From JAVBLU01 sp031553225 (GTDB lineage: Bacteria > Bacillota > Clostridia > Christensenellales > UBA1750), in NCBI GenBank assembly GCA_031553225.1, contig JAVBLU010000018.1:1-64000 (forward strand): a DNA stretch of 64,000 nucleotides, written 5' to 3'. Shown in pieces: positions 1 to 9,362 of this stretch (position 1 is the first letter of the stretch; every line of letters begins with the position of its first letter). The notes under the pieces are model-generated. The model had not been told where the DNA came from and did no database searches. It was given only the letters and a program-made list of their open reading frames with translations. The position numbers and the translations under genes are program-made.

Positions 1-161
1 CTTACACCGTTTTTTTTCGGGCCCTGCCCTCCGGCGGGGCGGACGCGCCCCTTGAAGCTGTTATTGCGCGCGCGCGCTGCGACCGCACCCCATACAACGG
101 CGCCCCTCGGCGCCGCGGGCCGCCGGCAACCCGACGAGGACGATCGAAGGAGAGATACGAG

Positions 162-1175
162 ATGCAGGAAGCCTTACGCTGCCTCAAGTCGCCCATGCGG
201 TCCTATCTGGAAGCGCCGCGCACCGACCTGCCCGGCCCGCGTTTCCCTGTGATCGACGCGCACAGCCACCTGCGCGGCGTGCAGGACGTGGGCGCCCTGG
301 TCGGCCGCATGGACGAGCTGGGCATCGAGCGTATCGTGGACCTGGACGGCTATGCGGACGAGCGCTTTGAAGAGCGTATGCGGCGCTTCGTGCGCGCCTA
401 TCCCGGCCGCTTTTCCCTCTTTACGCTGGTGGACGTATCGGATCTGGACGCGCCGGGTTTCCCGGCGCGCGTGCGCGCTTTCCTGCGCGAACGCCGGGAA
501 GCGGGCGCGTCGGGGGTCAAGTTTCACAAGACGCTCGGCTTGTCCGTGCGCGATCGGTCCGGCCGTTATGTCCTGCCGGACGACCCGCGCCTTCGTGCGG
601 TGTGGGAAACGGCGGCCGAGCTGCGCATGCCCGTCACCATTCACATCGCCGATCCGGTCGCCTTCTTCGATCCCGTGGAGCCGGAAAACGAGCGGTACGT
701 GGAGCTGTCCGAGCACCCGGACTGGTCCTTCGCTGATCCGGCCCTGCCGCGCTTTGAGGAGCTGCTGCAGGCTCAGGAGCGGCTGCTGACGGGCAATCCG
801 GCCACTGCCTTCATCATCGCGCACGTCGGCTCGCACGCCGAAAACCTGCGGCACGTGGCGGATATGCTCCGCAGCCATCCAAACATGTATACCGACACGG
901 CCGAGCGCATCGCCGAACTCGGTCGCCAGCCCTACTCAAGCCGGGCGTTCCTCACGGAGTTTTCCGATCGCGTGCTCTACGGCACCGACCTTGTTCCCAA
1001 CCGCACGAACACCGCTGCCAACTACCGCTTCTTTCAAACGCTGGACGAGTATTTTCCTTACAACAGCTGGGAGGAGCACCACCAGGGCGGCTGGAACATC
1101 TACGGCGTGGGCCTGCCCGACGACGCGCTGCGAAAAATCTACCGCGCCAACGCCCTTCGCTTGATCCCGCGGTAA
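162..1175 (+). CDS. Amidohydrolase-family (TIM-barrel) metal-dependent hydrolase
   Basis: A 337-residue protein of the amidohydrolase-2 type. It shows the usual metal-site series in order: D-A-H-S-H near residue 32, a K-F-H-K segment near residue 126, a H-I-A strand end near residue 162, A-H-V-G near residue 221 and a late G-T-D. Enzymes of this family hydrolyse or decarboxylate small ring or amide substrates in the cytoplasm; the substrate here cannot be read from sequence. The start at 162 follows AAGGAGA at a good distance. It runs toward the sulfatase gene, with only 24 bases between the two stops, so it is not in the sulfatase operon. Confidence 0.85.
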   Translation: MQEALRCLKSPMRSYLEAPRTDLPGPRFPVIDAHSHLRGVQDVGALVGRMDELGIERIVDLDGYADERFEERMRRFVRAYPGRFSLFTLVDVSDLDAPGFPARVRAFLRERREAGASGVKFHKTLGLSVRDRSGRYVLPDDPRLRAVWETAAELRMPVTIHIADPVAFFDPVEPENERYVELSEHPDWSFADPALPRFEELLQAQERLLTGNPATAFIIAHVGSHAENLRHVADMLRSHPNMYTDTAERIAELGRQPYSSRAFLTEFSDRVLYGTDLVPNRTNTAANYRFFQTLDEYFPYNSWEEHHQGGWNIYGVGLPDDALRKIYRANALRLIPR

Positions 1176-1199
1176 CGCAGCCACTGCGGGCAAGGCTCC

Positions 1200-2657
1200 T
1201 TACAGCAGCCAGGGCAGGGCGTTTAGGTAATCGGGATTGGCGTTTTCCTGTTTTTTACCGGGCGTGGAGCGGCCCTGCCGGATGATCTGCGACAGGCGGC
1301 GCGTCATGTCCTCAACGAGCGGGGCGTTCTCGCGGCACAGGTTTGTTCTCTCGCCGATGTCGTCCGTTAAGCGGTACAGCTGCGCGCTCGGGCTGCCCGC
1401 CGCCTCCTGCCCGGGGCGCGGATCGCTCCAGCCGCCTGAGCCGGGGCACATCTCCAGCTTCCATTGCCCCATGCGAATGGAGAATGAACCGTCGATCGAG
1501 TGGTGCACGATCTCCCGCCGCACCGAGCCGCTGTTTGGGTCGCGCCACAGGGGCAGATTGCTCACGCTGTCCTCGCCCTCGCAGTCCGCAAGGGGGTGGC
1601 CGGTAATTTCCGCCATGGTGGCTATCAGGTCGCTTAGGCACGCCGTTTGCGCGCATTCACCGCCGGCGGGCACGGCGGCCGGCCAGCGCACCAGCAGGGG
1701 GATGCGGTGTCCGCCCTCGTAGATGTCCGCCTTGTGCCCGCGGAACACGTGGCTTGGGTTGTGGCCGTGCGCCAGCAAGGTGGGGAAGTCCGCCATGGGC
1801 GAGCAGCCGTTATCGCTTGTAAAAATGAGGATGGTGTCCTGCGCGATGTGCAGCTCGTCCAGCTTGCGCATCACCTGGCCCACCACGTCGTCGCACATCA
1901 TCACGAAGTCGGCGTAGGCGTTGATGCCCGACGCTGCGGCGAAGGGCGGCAGGGGGAGGATGGGCGTGTGCGGCGCGGGCAAGGGAAAGTACAAAAAGAA
2001 CGGTCCGTCCGCCATGCGCTCAATATCGGCAAGCGCGCGCTGCGTTAGGCGCGGCAGCACCTCCTCGTGCCGGAAGTCCGGCGCGATGGGCCCGGCGCGG
2101 AAGAACTGCTCGCCCTTTCGTTCGGGCACCGTGCCCGCGGGCGGGCAGGGCACGCCGTCGCCCTCGATGTATACGTAGGGCGGCATGTCCAGCGACGCGC
2201 TGATGCCAAAGAAGGTGTCGAATCCGCAGTCGAGGGGGCCTCCCCTCGCCGGCTTGTCGTAGCGGACATCCATAGCGCCGAAATTGGCGGGCTCCGTCTC
2301 CTGAAGGCGCTCCCAGTCAAACCCCAAATGCCACTTGCCCACGCAGGCCGTGCGGTAGCCCTGCCCGCGCAGAAGCGAAGCGACACTTTGCCGCCCTTTC
2401 TCTATAAGCGCGGGGGAAAAGCCGCCGATCACGCCCTTGTTCAGGCGCGAGCGCCAGTTGTAGCGCCCGGTTAAAATGGAATACCGCGAGGGCGTGCACA
2501 CGGCCGAGGAGGCGTGCGCGTCCGTAAAGCGCAGGCCCTGGGCGGCCATCCGCTGCAGGTTCGGCGTTTTGATCTTGCACTGCGGGTTCAGGCAGGACGC
2601 GTCGCCGTACCCCATGTCGTCCGCCAGAATGTAGATCAGGTTAGGCGTCTTGCTCAT
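1200..2657 (-). CDS. Sulfatase, Cys-type (arylsulfatase A-like)
   Basis: A 485-residue sulfatase. The N-terminus has the metal-binding D-D-M-G-Y-G-D segment (residues 13-19) and the formylglycine motif C-T-P-S-R with Cys54 as the residue to be oxidised; G-K-W-H and S-D-N-G follow. Cys-type enzymes in anaerobes need an anSME-type radical SAM maturase, which is not in this window. The start at 2657 has AGGAGG upstream; the open frame extends further but carries no sulfatase sequence. The gene overlaps the 3' end of the AraC regulator by 17 bases and is the last gene of the transporter-sulfatase operon. No signal peptide is seen, so it probably acts on imported sulfated sugars. Confidence 0.92.
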   Translation of the reverse strand: MSKTPNLIYILADDMGYGDASCLNPQCKIKTPNLQRMAAQGLRFTDAHASSAVCTPSRYSILTGRYNWRSRLNKGVIGGFSPALIEKGRQSVASLLRGQGYRTACVGKWHLGFDWERLQETEPANFGAMDVRYDKPARGGPLDCGFDTFFGISASLDMPPYVYIEGDGVPCPPAGTVPERKGEQFFRAGPIAPDFRHEEVLPRLTQRALADIERMADGPFFLYFPLPAPHTPILPLPPFAAASGINAYADFVMMCDDVVGQVMRKLDELHIAQDTILIFTSDNGCSPMADFPTLLAHGHNPSHVFRGHKADIYEGGHRIPLLVRWPAAVPAGGECAQTACLSDLIATMAEITGHPLADCEGEDSVSNLPLWRDPNSGSVRREIVHHSIDGSFSIRMGQWKLEMCPGSGGWSDPRPGQEAAGSPSAQLYRLTDDIGERTNLCRENAPLVEDMTRRLSQIIRQGRSTPGKKQENANPDYLNALPWLL

Positions 2658-4884
2658 CGGGCGATCCTCCTGTCTGTTTGCGCATCTTCTCCCTGTACTG
2701 GCCGGGGGTGATGCCCTCGTACTGCTTAAACACGCGGGTGAAGGTAACGGCGCTGTCGTACCCGACGGTGTGGATGAGCGCCGAGATGGGCTCGTTGCGC
2801 GTCCGCAGCGCTTGCTTGAAGCGCTCGATGCGCGCCCTTGTGATGTAGTCGGACAGGCGGTACCCGGTGACCTTGCGGAAGTGGTGGCTGATGTACTTGT
2901 AGGAGTACCCCAGCTGCGTTGCAATCACCTGGATGTCGAAGCTTGCCTCGGAAAGGCCCTGCTCCACGCTCTTTTTAATTTGGGCGATGATCGGGTCCAC
3001 GGCCGCTTCCCTGGCCGAGCGCGCGCCCTGGCTGATGACCGCGCGCGCAATCTGGGCGATGAGCGCCAAGTCGCCCTCCTCCGCCGCGCGCGTGAGCGCC
3101 TCCTCGGCCGCCCCGTCCGGCGCGGGCAGGCCCCGGCCCATGGCGCGCAGCAGGGCGGAGCTGATGTCGTAGCCGAGATACCGCGCGTACCCGGGCAGGG
3201 TGTCCTGCCCGGGCAGCGCCCGCAGCGCACTCTCCAGCGTCTCCAGCGCCTCCGCGCGCTCGCCCGCGTCCAGCGCTTCCTCAAAGCGGCGCACCAGGGC
3301 GCGGTTTTCCTTTACAACGTCGGCGGGGCTGTTCAGCGCGGGCTGCACCAGCGTCAGGCTCCCCGCGCCGTTTGCGGGCAGCGCGGCGCGCGCGGCGAAG
3401 TATCCCTGCCGAATCACTTCAATGTCGCGGCATTCAAAGGTGAGGCACAGGCTGAGCGACACGCCCAGCAGCTGGCGCACCGTGCCCGTCACCACCGCCG
3501 CGCCATCCTCCAGCGCCTCCAGCGGATAGGCCGCGCCGTCCAGCAGCATGGCCAGCACGCCAAGATCGCCCAGAATGTGCTGGTCGGACAGGAGCGCCCC
3601 ATTCTGCAGCATGTCGCGCGCGAGCATGTCGCGCACGCCCGACAGCGCGGCCTCGCGTTCCTCAGTCGGCTCGCCGCGAAAGTGAACGCCCGTGAGCAAA
3701 ACGCGGTAGACCGACGGGCGGGAAGGCACGCCGGTTTGGCGCAACAGCCGGTGCAGCTCGTCCATGTCGCCGATTTGGCCGGAGAGCAACCCGCGGAACA
3801 CCTGCGCCTGCGCCAGGGTCTGGTACTCCATAATGCTGCGCCGCAGATGCCGGTTGGAGAGGTATACGTCCTCCACGCGCTTGATCATCATGTCCATGCT
3901 CACCACGCCCTGCCCGCCGTGCGCTTCGATGGAGCTGCGCAGCCGCGCCACGGGCGTGTAGGTGGTGCGCATGGCCATGCGGATGAGGATAAGGCCCGAG
4001 AGCGCCGCCGTAAGCAGCAGCAGCGCGCAGGCCGCCTCCATGGCGAACAGCGTGCGCAGCACCAGCGCCCGGTCGCTTACGTTCACGTACGTCCAGCCGC
4101 TCACGTCGGAGGTGAGGTAGGTCACCAGATACTCCGAACGTTCTTCACGCAGGGTGGTGTGGCCGGAGCGGCCCATGTGCGGCAGCACCTCAAGCAACCG
4201 CTCGCTTGGCAGGTGAGCGTCCGCGGAGCTGGCCACCAGCTCGTCGCGCGCGTTGAACAGATACGTCTGCGCGGCGCTGTTCGGCTGGCGCGCCAGGCCC
4301 ATAAAGGCCGAGGTCTCCATCACAAACGCCACCACCTGCGCCGGGTAGTACTGGTAGCCTTCGCTTGGGTAGTAGAACACGATGGAGCGGCCATAGCTGC
4401 GCACGAACGGCTCCCACTCGCCGCGCGCGTCCGCGCAGAAGTCGCTCAGGGCGATGCGTGTGCTGGGCAGCGCAAGCTGCGAGGCGCTGGCGTTTGTGTA
4501 CACGCCGCTGGCTCCCAGCACCGTGTCCTGGTCCGTTAAGTACCACAGCACCTCCATAAAAATGCCGTTGGATTCCAGAAACGTGCGCAGGCGGTCGGAC
4601 GTGCGATAGTAAGCGTACGTGTCGCCCGGGGCGGAGGGCAGGGGAAGCTGGTCGGCGTTTAGGAGGGATACGAAGGCGTTGGACATGTCGCGCAGCTTCA
4701 CGTCTACGATGCTGCGCGCCTGGGCGAGCACGCGCAGGTCGCTCTCGATGATCTGCTGCTCCATGGCCTTGCGAATGTAGGTGAACAGGAACACGCCCAT
4801 CAGCAGGAGCGGCACGAGCAGAATCGACACGTACGGGATGAGGTATTTGAAGAAGATGCCGTTGGCTGCGGGCAACTTCCTCAT
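2641..4884 (-). CDS. Membrane-anchored AraC-family sensor-regulator
   Basis: A 747-residue regulator. A first membrane helix lies at about residues 14-37 and a second at about 285-312, bracketing an extracytoplasmic sensor region. A long cytoplasmic linker follows, and two AraC-type helix-turn-helix motifs occupy roughly the last 100 residues (G-Y-S-Y-K-Y-I-S-H-H-F and the V-G-Y-D-S-A-V-T-F-T-R-V-F-K element). This architecture is typical of Firmicute regulators placed beside sugar ABC transporters. The start at 4884 has GGGAG upstream and lies 16 bases after the preceding sulfatase stop. It most likely senses a sugar outside the cell and controls this operon; the ligand is unknown. Confidence 0.9.
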   Translation of the reverse strand: MRKLPAANGIFFKYLIPYVSILLVPLLLMGVFLFTYIRKAMEQQIIESDLRVLAQARSIVDVKLRDMSNAFVSLLNADQLPLPSAPGDTYAYYRTSDRLRTFLESNGIFMEVLWYLTDQDTVLGASGVYTNASASQLALPSTRIALSDFCADARGEWEPFVRSYGRSIVFYYPSEGYQYYPAQVVAFVMETSAFMGLARQPNSAAQTYLFNARDELVASSADAHLPSERLLEVLPHMGRSGHTTLREERSEYLVTYLTSDVSGWTYVNVSDRALVLRTLFAMEAACALLLLTAALSGLILIRMAMRTTYTPVARLRSSIEAHGGQGVVSMDMMIKRVEDVYLSNRHLRRSIMEYQTLAQAQVFRGLLSGQIGDMDELHRLLRQTGVPSRPSVYRVLLTGVHFRGEPTEEREAALSGVRDMLARDMLQNGALLSDQHILGDLGVLAMLLDGAAYPLEALEDGAAVVTGTVRQLLGVSLSLCLTFECRDIEVIRQGYFAARAALPANGAGSLTLVQPALNSPADVVKENRALVRRFEEALDAGERAEALETLESALRALPGQDTLPGYARYLGYDISSALLRAMGRGLPAPDGAAEEALTRAAEEGDLALIAQIARAVISQGARSAREAAVDPIIAQIKKSVEQGLSEASFDIQVIATQLGYSYKYISHHFRKVTGYRLSDYITRARIERFKQALRTRNEPISALIHTVGYDSAVTFTRVFKQYEGITPGQYREKMRKQTGGSPDEQDA

Positions 4885-4900
4885 GCGCACCACTCCCGTT

Positions 4901-6472
4901 CTATTTGAGCAGCTCGTCAAACTCCCGCTTCCATGTTTCGTACCGCATCACATGCACGCCGTGGTTATCGGCGCCCTGCTTGTTGACGAGGGGCTGCCGG
5001 TCGCGCTGCAGAATCAGCTCGTCCAGCAGGCGCGCCTTCAGCGCGTCGCGCACGCTGCTCATGTTCGCCCTGTCGTACAGATTGTCCTGCTCGCGCGGGT
5101 CTTCGGCCAGGTTGTACAGCTCGCCCCTGCCCGTTCCGGCGTGGTAAACCAGCTTGTAGTCGTCAAGCAGCAGCGCGTGTTGGTCGGGCCAGGCCGGGTC
5201 GGGGGTGTTGGAGAAGTGCACGACGCTCACGCAGTCGCGCGCATGCAGCGCGTCGCCCAACAAAACGCTTGCCTGGGACAGGCCGTCGTATGCGAGGCTT
5301 GCGTCGTCCGCCTGCAAAAGCTCCAGAAGCGTCGGCACCGCGTCCGTCAAAGAGAGCAGCGCGTTGGTGCGCAGCGGGCGCACGGCGGCCGGGTAACGCA
5401 GCAGAAAAGGCACGCGGATGAACTCCTCCCACATGTACGCGCCCTTGGCCATCATGCCGTGCGCGCCCATGTAGTCGCCGTGGTCGGCCGTGAACACCAC
5501 GATCGTGTCGTCGGCAATCCCGCAGGCGGACAGCGCGTCCATCATGCGGCCCACGTTCTTGTCGATCAGGCTGATGGAGCCCCAGTACGCCCGCGCGATC
5601 TTATACGCGTCCTCCGGGCGGTCCATATAGTGGCCGCCGCCGTCGTAAGGCCCCTGGCCGCGGCTGCGGCGGAAGGAGCCCGGCGAGCAGCTGCGCTCGC
5701 GCTCGCCTGCATATTTTGTGATGTAGGGGTCCATCTGCTCATCGCTTATGTGGTCGTACATATGAAACCATGGCGCGGGCGGATAGATGGGCCAATGCGG
5801 ATCGGGGAAGCTGGCGAAGCAATAAAAGGGTTTGCCCGCGGCCGCCATGCGCGAGATGAAAGCGCATGTGCGATCGCCCACGTACGTAGAGGAGTACAGC
5901 TCCTCGGGGATATCGCACTCGTAGGTGCCCTGGCCGCAGGTCACGTCGATGGAGCGCAGGTTTTCCGCCATAAAGCTTGCGATGGTGCCGCCGTGGTTCC
6001 TGCGGATAAAGTCGCCGTAGTGCGCCACCAGGGGGTTGGAGTGCCCCAGGATGAGCTCCATGGTATGAAAGCCCGCGTAGGGACCGTCGTCGCCTTGGTG
6101 CAGGCCGTTTTTCCAGTCCTCGATGCTCTCGCGCGAGCCCGTGTGCTGCTGGGAAGAGAAGTGCGCCTTGCCGATGAAGTGCGTATGATACCCCTGGCTG
6201 CCCAGCACGTCGCCCAGAGTGCGCTCATCCGCCCGCATGGACGTGTTGTGCAGCGTCGCGCCGTGGTGCTGGGCGGTTTTGCCGGTGATCATGGTGATGC
6301 GCGAGGGAATGCAGATGGGGCTTTGGCAGTACGCGCGGTTGTAGCACGCCCCGCCCGCCGCAAGCTCGTCCAGCCGGGGCGTTTTGATCAGGCTGTTGCC
6401 GTAGCATCCAAGCGTGTCGCAGCGCTGTTGGTCGGTCGTGATGAACAGGATGTTCGGTTTCTTTCCGGGCAT
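4901..6472 (-). CDS. Sulfatase, Cys-type
   Basis: A 523-residue sulfatase. It opens with P-N-I-L-F-I-T-T-D-Q-Q-R (metal aspartate D14) and carries C-I-P-S-R with Cys54 as the formylglycine residue, followed by M-I-T-G-K; the late T-A-D-H-G-D supplies further metal ligands. D-Q-Q-R after the first aspartate places it nearer choline/heparan/phosphonate-type sulfatases than the D-D-M-G type next door, so the two sulfatases probably remove sulfate from different positions. The start at 6472 has AGAAGGA upstream; the upstream extension of the frame is not sulfatase-like. No secretion signal is evident. It follows the solute-binding protein gene after a strong hairpin. Confidence 0.92.
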   Translation of the reverse strand: MPGKKPNILFITTDQQRCDTLGCYGNSLIKTPRLDELAAGGACYNRAYCQSPICIPSRITMITGKTAQHHGATLHNTSMRADERTLGDVLGSQGYHTHFIGKAHFSSQQHTGSRESIEDWKNGLHQGDDGPYAGFHTMELILGHSNPLVAHYGDFIRRNHGGTIASFMAENLRSIDVTCGQGTYECDIPEELYSSTYVGDRTCAFISRMAAAGKPFYCFASFPDPHWPIYPPAPWFHMYDHISDEQMDPYITKYAGERERSCSPGSFRRSRGQGPYDGGGHYMDRPEDAYKIARAYWGSISLIDKNVGRMMDALSACGIADDTIVVFTADHGDYMGAHGMMAKGAYMWEEFIRVPFLLRYPAAVRPLRTNALLSLTDAVPTLLELLQADDASLAYDGLSQASVLLGDALHARDCVSVVHFSNTPDPAWPDQHALLLDDYKLVYHAGTGRGELYNLAEDPREQDNLYDRANMSSVRDALKARLLDELILQRDRQPLVNKQGADNHGVHVMRYETWKREFDELLK

Positions 6473-6640
6473 GCGCTCACCATCCTTCTCATTTGGGCGG
6501 GCCTGGCGCCCAGGGTTCGCGCCCCGGCGTTCCGGGGTGAAGTGCCGCGCATGTTTGCCGCGGCGGCTTGGGCGACGCACCGCCCTGTTCTGCGCGTTCA
6601 GGCGGGCGACAGGAAGGCGACGGCCGATGTACGCGGCCGA

Positions 6641-6671
6641 AAAGGGCGGGCGGTCATCCCGCCCGCCCTTT
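6641..6671 (-). terminator. Strong hairpin between binding-protein and sulfatase genes
   Basis: A perfect 13-bp GC-rich stem with a 5-base loop lies just after the solute-binding protein stop. On the minus strand it ends in TTTT. It is likely a partial terminator or mRNA stabiliser that keeps transporter mRNA above sulfatase mRNA. Confidence 0.65.
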
Positions 6672-6682
6672 CCTTCTGCGCG

Positions 6683-8422
6683 CTAATTGGCGTTTTTCAG
6701 GAACGTGTCATACGCCTCCTGCGACAGGCGGATGTAGTCCGCCAGCTTCAGCTTCTCAAAGTTGGCGATGTAGGCGTCCCAGTCCTTGTCCAGGCTGGCC
6801 TCGCCGGTAATGAAGCGCACGGTGTAGTCCTCCACGTACTTGCCGATGTCCGTCTTCATCTTGCTGTAGTCCTTGATCACGTCCGGCGACATGTACAGCG
6901 GCGGGAACACCTTCTTGGGCTCATACGGTTCGTACTGGTTCTTAGCGATCTGGTACAGGCGGGCCGGCTGGCCGTTGGAGGCGTAGATGTCGTTGTTGCT
7001 GGCCTGCTGCGGGTGGATGAGCATGTTGTGCGGGAAGCCGATGCCGTCCCACTTGAAGTTGGACGCGGCGCCGTAGTTCGTCAGGCGCTCCCAGGTAGCC
7101 TTTTCGCCGGTGTAGGAAAGGGTGCCCTCCGCCGGGCGCTTCCAGCCGGTGTTCTCGGGGCCCTCGCGCGCGGTGAGCGCGCCCTCCCAGGTATAGAAGT
7201 AGTCCACCCAGCGGGCGACGATCTCCGGGTTCTTGCAGGCCTTGGTGACCACCAGGGCGCCCATGCCGTGCGCGTAGGGGAACCAACCGGTCACCTGGGT
7301 GCCCTCCGGCCCTTTTAGCGGCGTGAGGGCGTCGTAGTTTTTGTGGCGCTCGCCCGCGAGGTTGGCGAAGCCGGAGGGCGCCATGGCGGGCAGTCCGCCG
7401 ACGATCATGGCGTCCTGCGCCTCCACAAGCTGCTTGACCTGTTCGCCTGTCACCGAGAAGGACGTTTTGTCCAGCAGCCCGTCGACAAACAGGCGGTTCA
7501 TGTAGCGCAGGCCCTCGCGCCATTGCGGCGTGTTGTAGGACACGCTCACCTTGTCGTCCTCGCTGACGATGAGGCCGTCACCGCCGTTGTAGTAGATGAA
7601 GGGGCACATCAGGAACGCAAGGCCCGAGTTGCCCAGAACTGTGGAGATGACGAGCGGGATTTCGTCGGGCTTGCCGTTCTTGTTCGGGTCCTTGTCCTTG
7701 ATGGCCTTGAGCACCTGGTACAGCTCTTCGGGCGTTGTGGGCGTCTGCATGCCCAGATCCTTCACGAAGGTGGAGTTCAGCCACAGGCGGTTCTGCAGGT
7801 CGACATGCAGCGTCTTTTGCACGTTGATATAGGAGTAGATGTTGCCGTCGTAGGCGCGCATCATCACGGGGATGTTCGGGTCTTCCTTATACAGCTTCTG
7901 AAGCTCCGGGTTGTATTTGTCGATCAGGTCGTTCAGGGCGATGAAAATGCCCTTGGGGCCGTAGGTCATCTCCTCCTCGCGCGTGATGCCCGCGCCGAGG
8001 TACACGTCCGGATACTGGCCGCTGGCCAGGGAGATGCTGCGCTTTTCGGCAAGAGCGTTTGCAGGGGCCAGCTCCCACTCGATGTGCACGTTCGTCTTCT
8101 GCTCGTACATGGTGGTGAAGGCGTTCGTGGCGATGTCGGGGATGTTGGCGGATTGGGGCGCGAAGAAGGTGAGTGTAACGGGCTTTTCCACGATGGGGAA
8201 CACGCCGGGCGCGCTCACGATGCTGGCCGCGGGGGGCGCGGTGGCCGGCGCGGCCGTGGCCGCAGGCTTGGCCGTGGCTGCAGGGGCCGGGGCCGCCGTT
8301 GCGGGCGCTGATGTGGCGACCGGGCCGGGCGCGGCGGTGGCGGCGGGCGCGCCCTGGCACCCGGCGAGCAGCATGAGCGTGAGCGCTAGGCACAGGGCGG
8401 TCGTTGTGATGCGTTTCACCAT
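6683..8422 (-). CDS. Extracellular solute-binding lipoprotein of a sugar ABC transporter
   Basis: A 579-residue family 1 type solute-binding protein. The N-terminus is a lipoprotein signal with L-L-A-G-C (Cys22), then a low-complexity Ala/Pro/Thr linker to about residue 70, then a large binding domain beginning at P-V-T-L-T-F-F-A. Its length and permease neighbours match the LplA/LipO group, which binds oligosaccharides at the cell surface. The start at 8422 follows AAGGAGGAGAA. It is third in a permease-permease-binding protein order. No ATPase gene is present, so a shared MsmK-like ATPase elsewhere is expected, as is usual for this transporter type. Confidence 0.93.
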   Translation of the reverse strand: MVKRITTTALCLALTLMLLAGCQGAPAATAAPGPVATSAPATAAPAPAATAKPAATAAPATAPPAASIVSAPGVFPIVEKPVTLTFFAPQSANIPDIATNAFTTMYEQKTNVHIEWELAPANALAEKRSISLASGQYPDVYLGAGITREEEMTYGPKGIFIALNDLIDKYNPELQKLYKEDPNIPVMMRAYDGNIYSYINVQKTLHVDLQNRLWLNSTFVKDLGMQTPTTPEELYQVLKAIKDKDPNKNGKPDEIPLVISTVLGNSGLAFLMCPFIYYNGGDGLIVSEDDKVSVSYNTPQWREGLRYMNRLFVDGLLDKTSFSVTGEQVKQLVEAQDAMIVGGLPAMAPSGFANLAGERHKNYDALTPLKGPEGTQVTGWFPYAHGMGALVVTKACKNPEIVARWVDYFYTWEGALTAREGPENTGWKRPAEGTLSYTGEKATWERLTNYGAASNFKWDGIGFPHNMLIHPQQASNNDIYASNGQPARLYQIAKNQYEPYEPKKVFPPLYMSPDVIKDYSKMKTDIGKYVEDYTVRFITGEASLDKDWDAYIANFEKLKLADYIRLSQEAYDTFLKNAN

Positions 8423-8463
8423 GGTTCTCCTCCTTTATGTGTGGCTGGGACGCGGGAATGTGC

Positions 8464-9351
8464 TTAGCCTTTCAGGGACCCGACCATAACGCCTTTTACG
8501 AAATAGCGCTGAACGAACGGGTAGATGATCATGACCGGCACGGACGCCACAACGATGAGCGAGAATTTAAGCAGCTCTTTGAGGCCCTCGCGCTTGATCA
8601 AATCCTCGATGTCGATCATATTGGCGTCCACCTGGTTGATGATGAGGATGTTGCGCAGGATGATCTGAAGCGGGAAGAGCTTGGCGCTCTTGAGGTACAG
8701 CATGGCGTTGAAGTACGTGTTCCAGTGCCCCACCGCGTAAAACAGCGCGTTCACGGCGATGATGGTGGTGGACAGGGGCAGCACGATGCGCAGAAGCATC
8801 CAGTGCTCGCTGCAGCCCTCGATCTCGGACACCTCGTAGAGCTCTTCGGGAATGTTCGTGAGCAGAAACGTGCGCGTGATGATCAGGTTCCACACCGACA
8901 GCGCGCCCGGCAGCCACATGGCCCAGCGCGTGTTCAGCAGGTGCAGCTTTGTGATGAGCAGATAGCTGGGCACCAGCCCTCCCGAGAAGAGCATGGTGAA
9001 AACGAACAGGAACATGATGACGCGCGAGCCGTAGATGGTGCGGCGGCGGGAGAGGGGGTAGGCGGCCATAAAGGTCATCACCAGGTTGATGGCCGTGCCC
9101 ACCAGCGTATAGATGAAGGAGTTGAGGTACCCGGACATCACCTGAGGGTTGCTGAACACGGCCTCGTACCCCTGCAGGGAAAACTCCACCGGCCAGAGCA
9201 CCACCCGTCCGGCCGTAACGGCTGCGGGCGATGAAAAGGACGCCGCCACGATGTAGATGATGGGGTACAAAACGCCAAGCAGCACAACCGTCAGAAAGGT
9301 ATAGTTCCACACGACGAAGGCCTGGTCGCTTCGGGAGAGCTTGATGTGCAC
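8464..9351 (-). CDS. Carbohydrate ABC transporter permease, LplC/YtcP-like
   Basis: A 295-residue membrane protein with six predicted helices and the EAA loop E-E-L-Y-E-V-S-E-I-E-G, which docks the ATPase. It pairs with the LplB-like permease upstream to move the sugar delivered by the lipoprotein. The start is uncertain: an ATG at 9369 overlaps the upstream gene by 7 bases but has a poor ribosome site, whereas the GTG at 9351 sits six bases after AGGGGGTGG and matches the usual N-terminus of the family; I chose 9351. Confidence 0.9.
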   Translation of the reverse strand: MHIKLSRSDQAFVVWNYTFLTVVLLGVLYPIIYIVAASFSSPAAVTAGRVVLWPVEFSLQGYEAVFSNPQVMSGYLNSFIYTLVGTAINLVMTFMAAYPLSRRRTIYGSRVIMFLFVFTMLFSGGLVPSYLLITKLHLLNTRWAMWLPGALSVWNLIITRTFLLTNIPEELYEVSEIEGCSEHWMLLRIVLPLSTTIIAVNALFYAVGHWNTYFNAMLYLKSAKLFPLQIILRNILIINQVDANMIDIEDLIKREGLKELLKFSLIVVASVPVMIIYPFVQRYFVKGVMVGSLKG

Positions 9352-9362
9352 GCCGCCACCCC

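Noticed and set aside
4781..7318. 845-codon open frame on the plus strand antisense to a sulfatase and the solute-binding protein
   Set aside because: It covers well-supported genes on the other strand, has no ribosome site, and its His/Arg/Val-rich composition is what antisense reading of GC-rich coding DNA gives.
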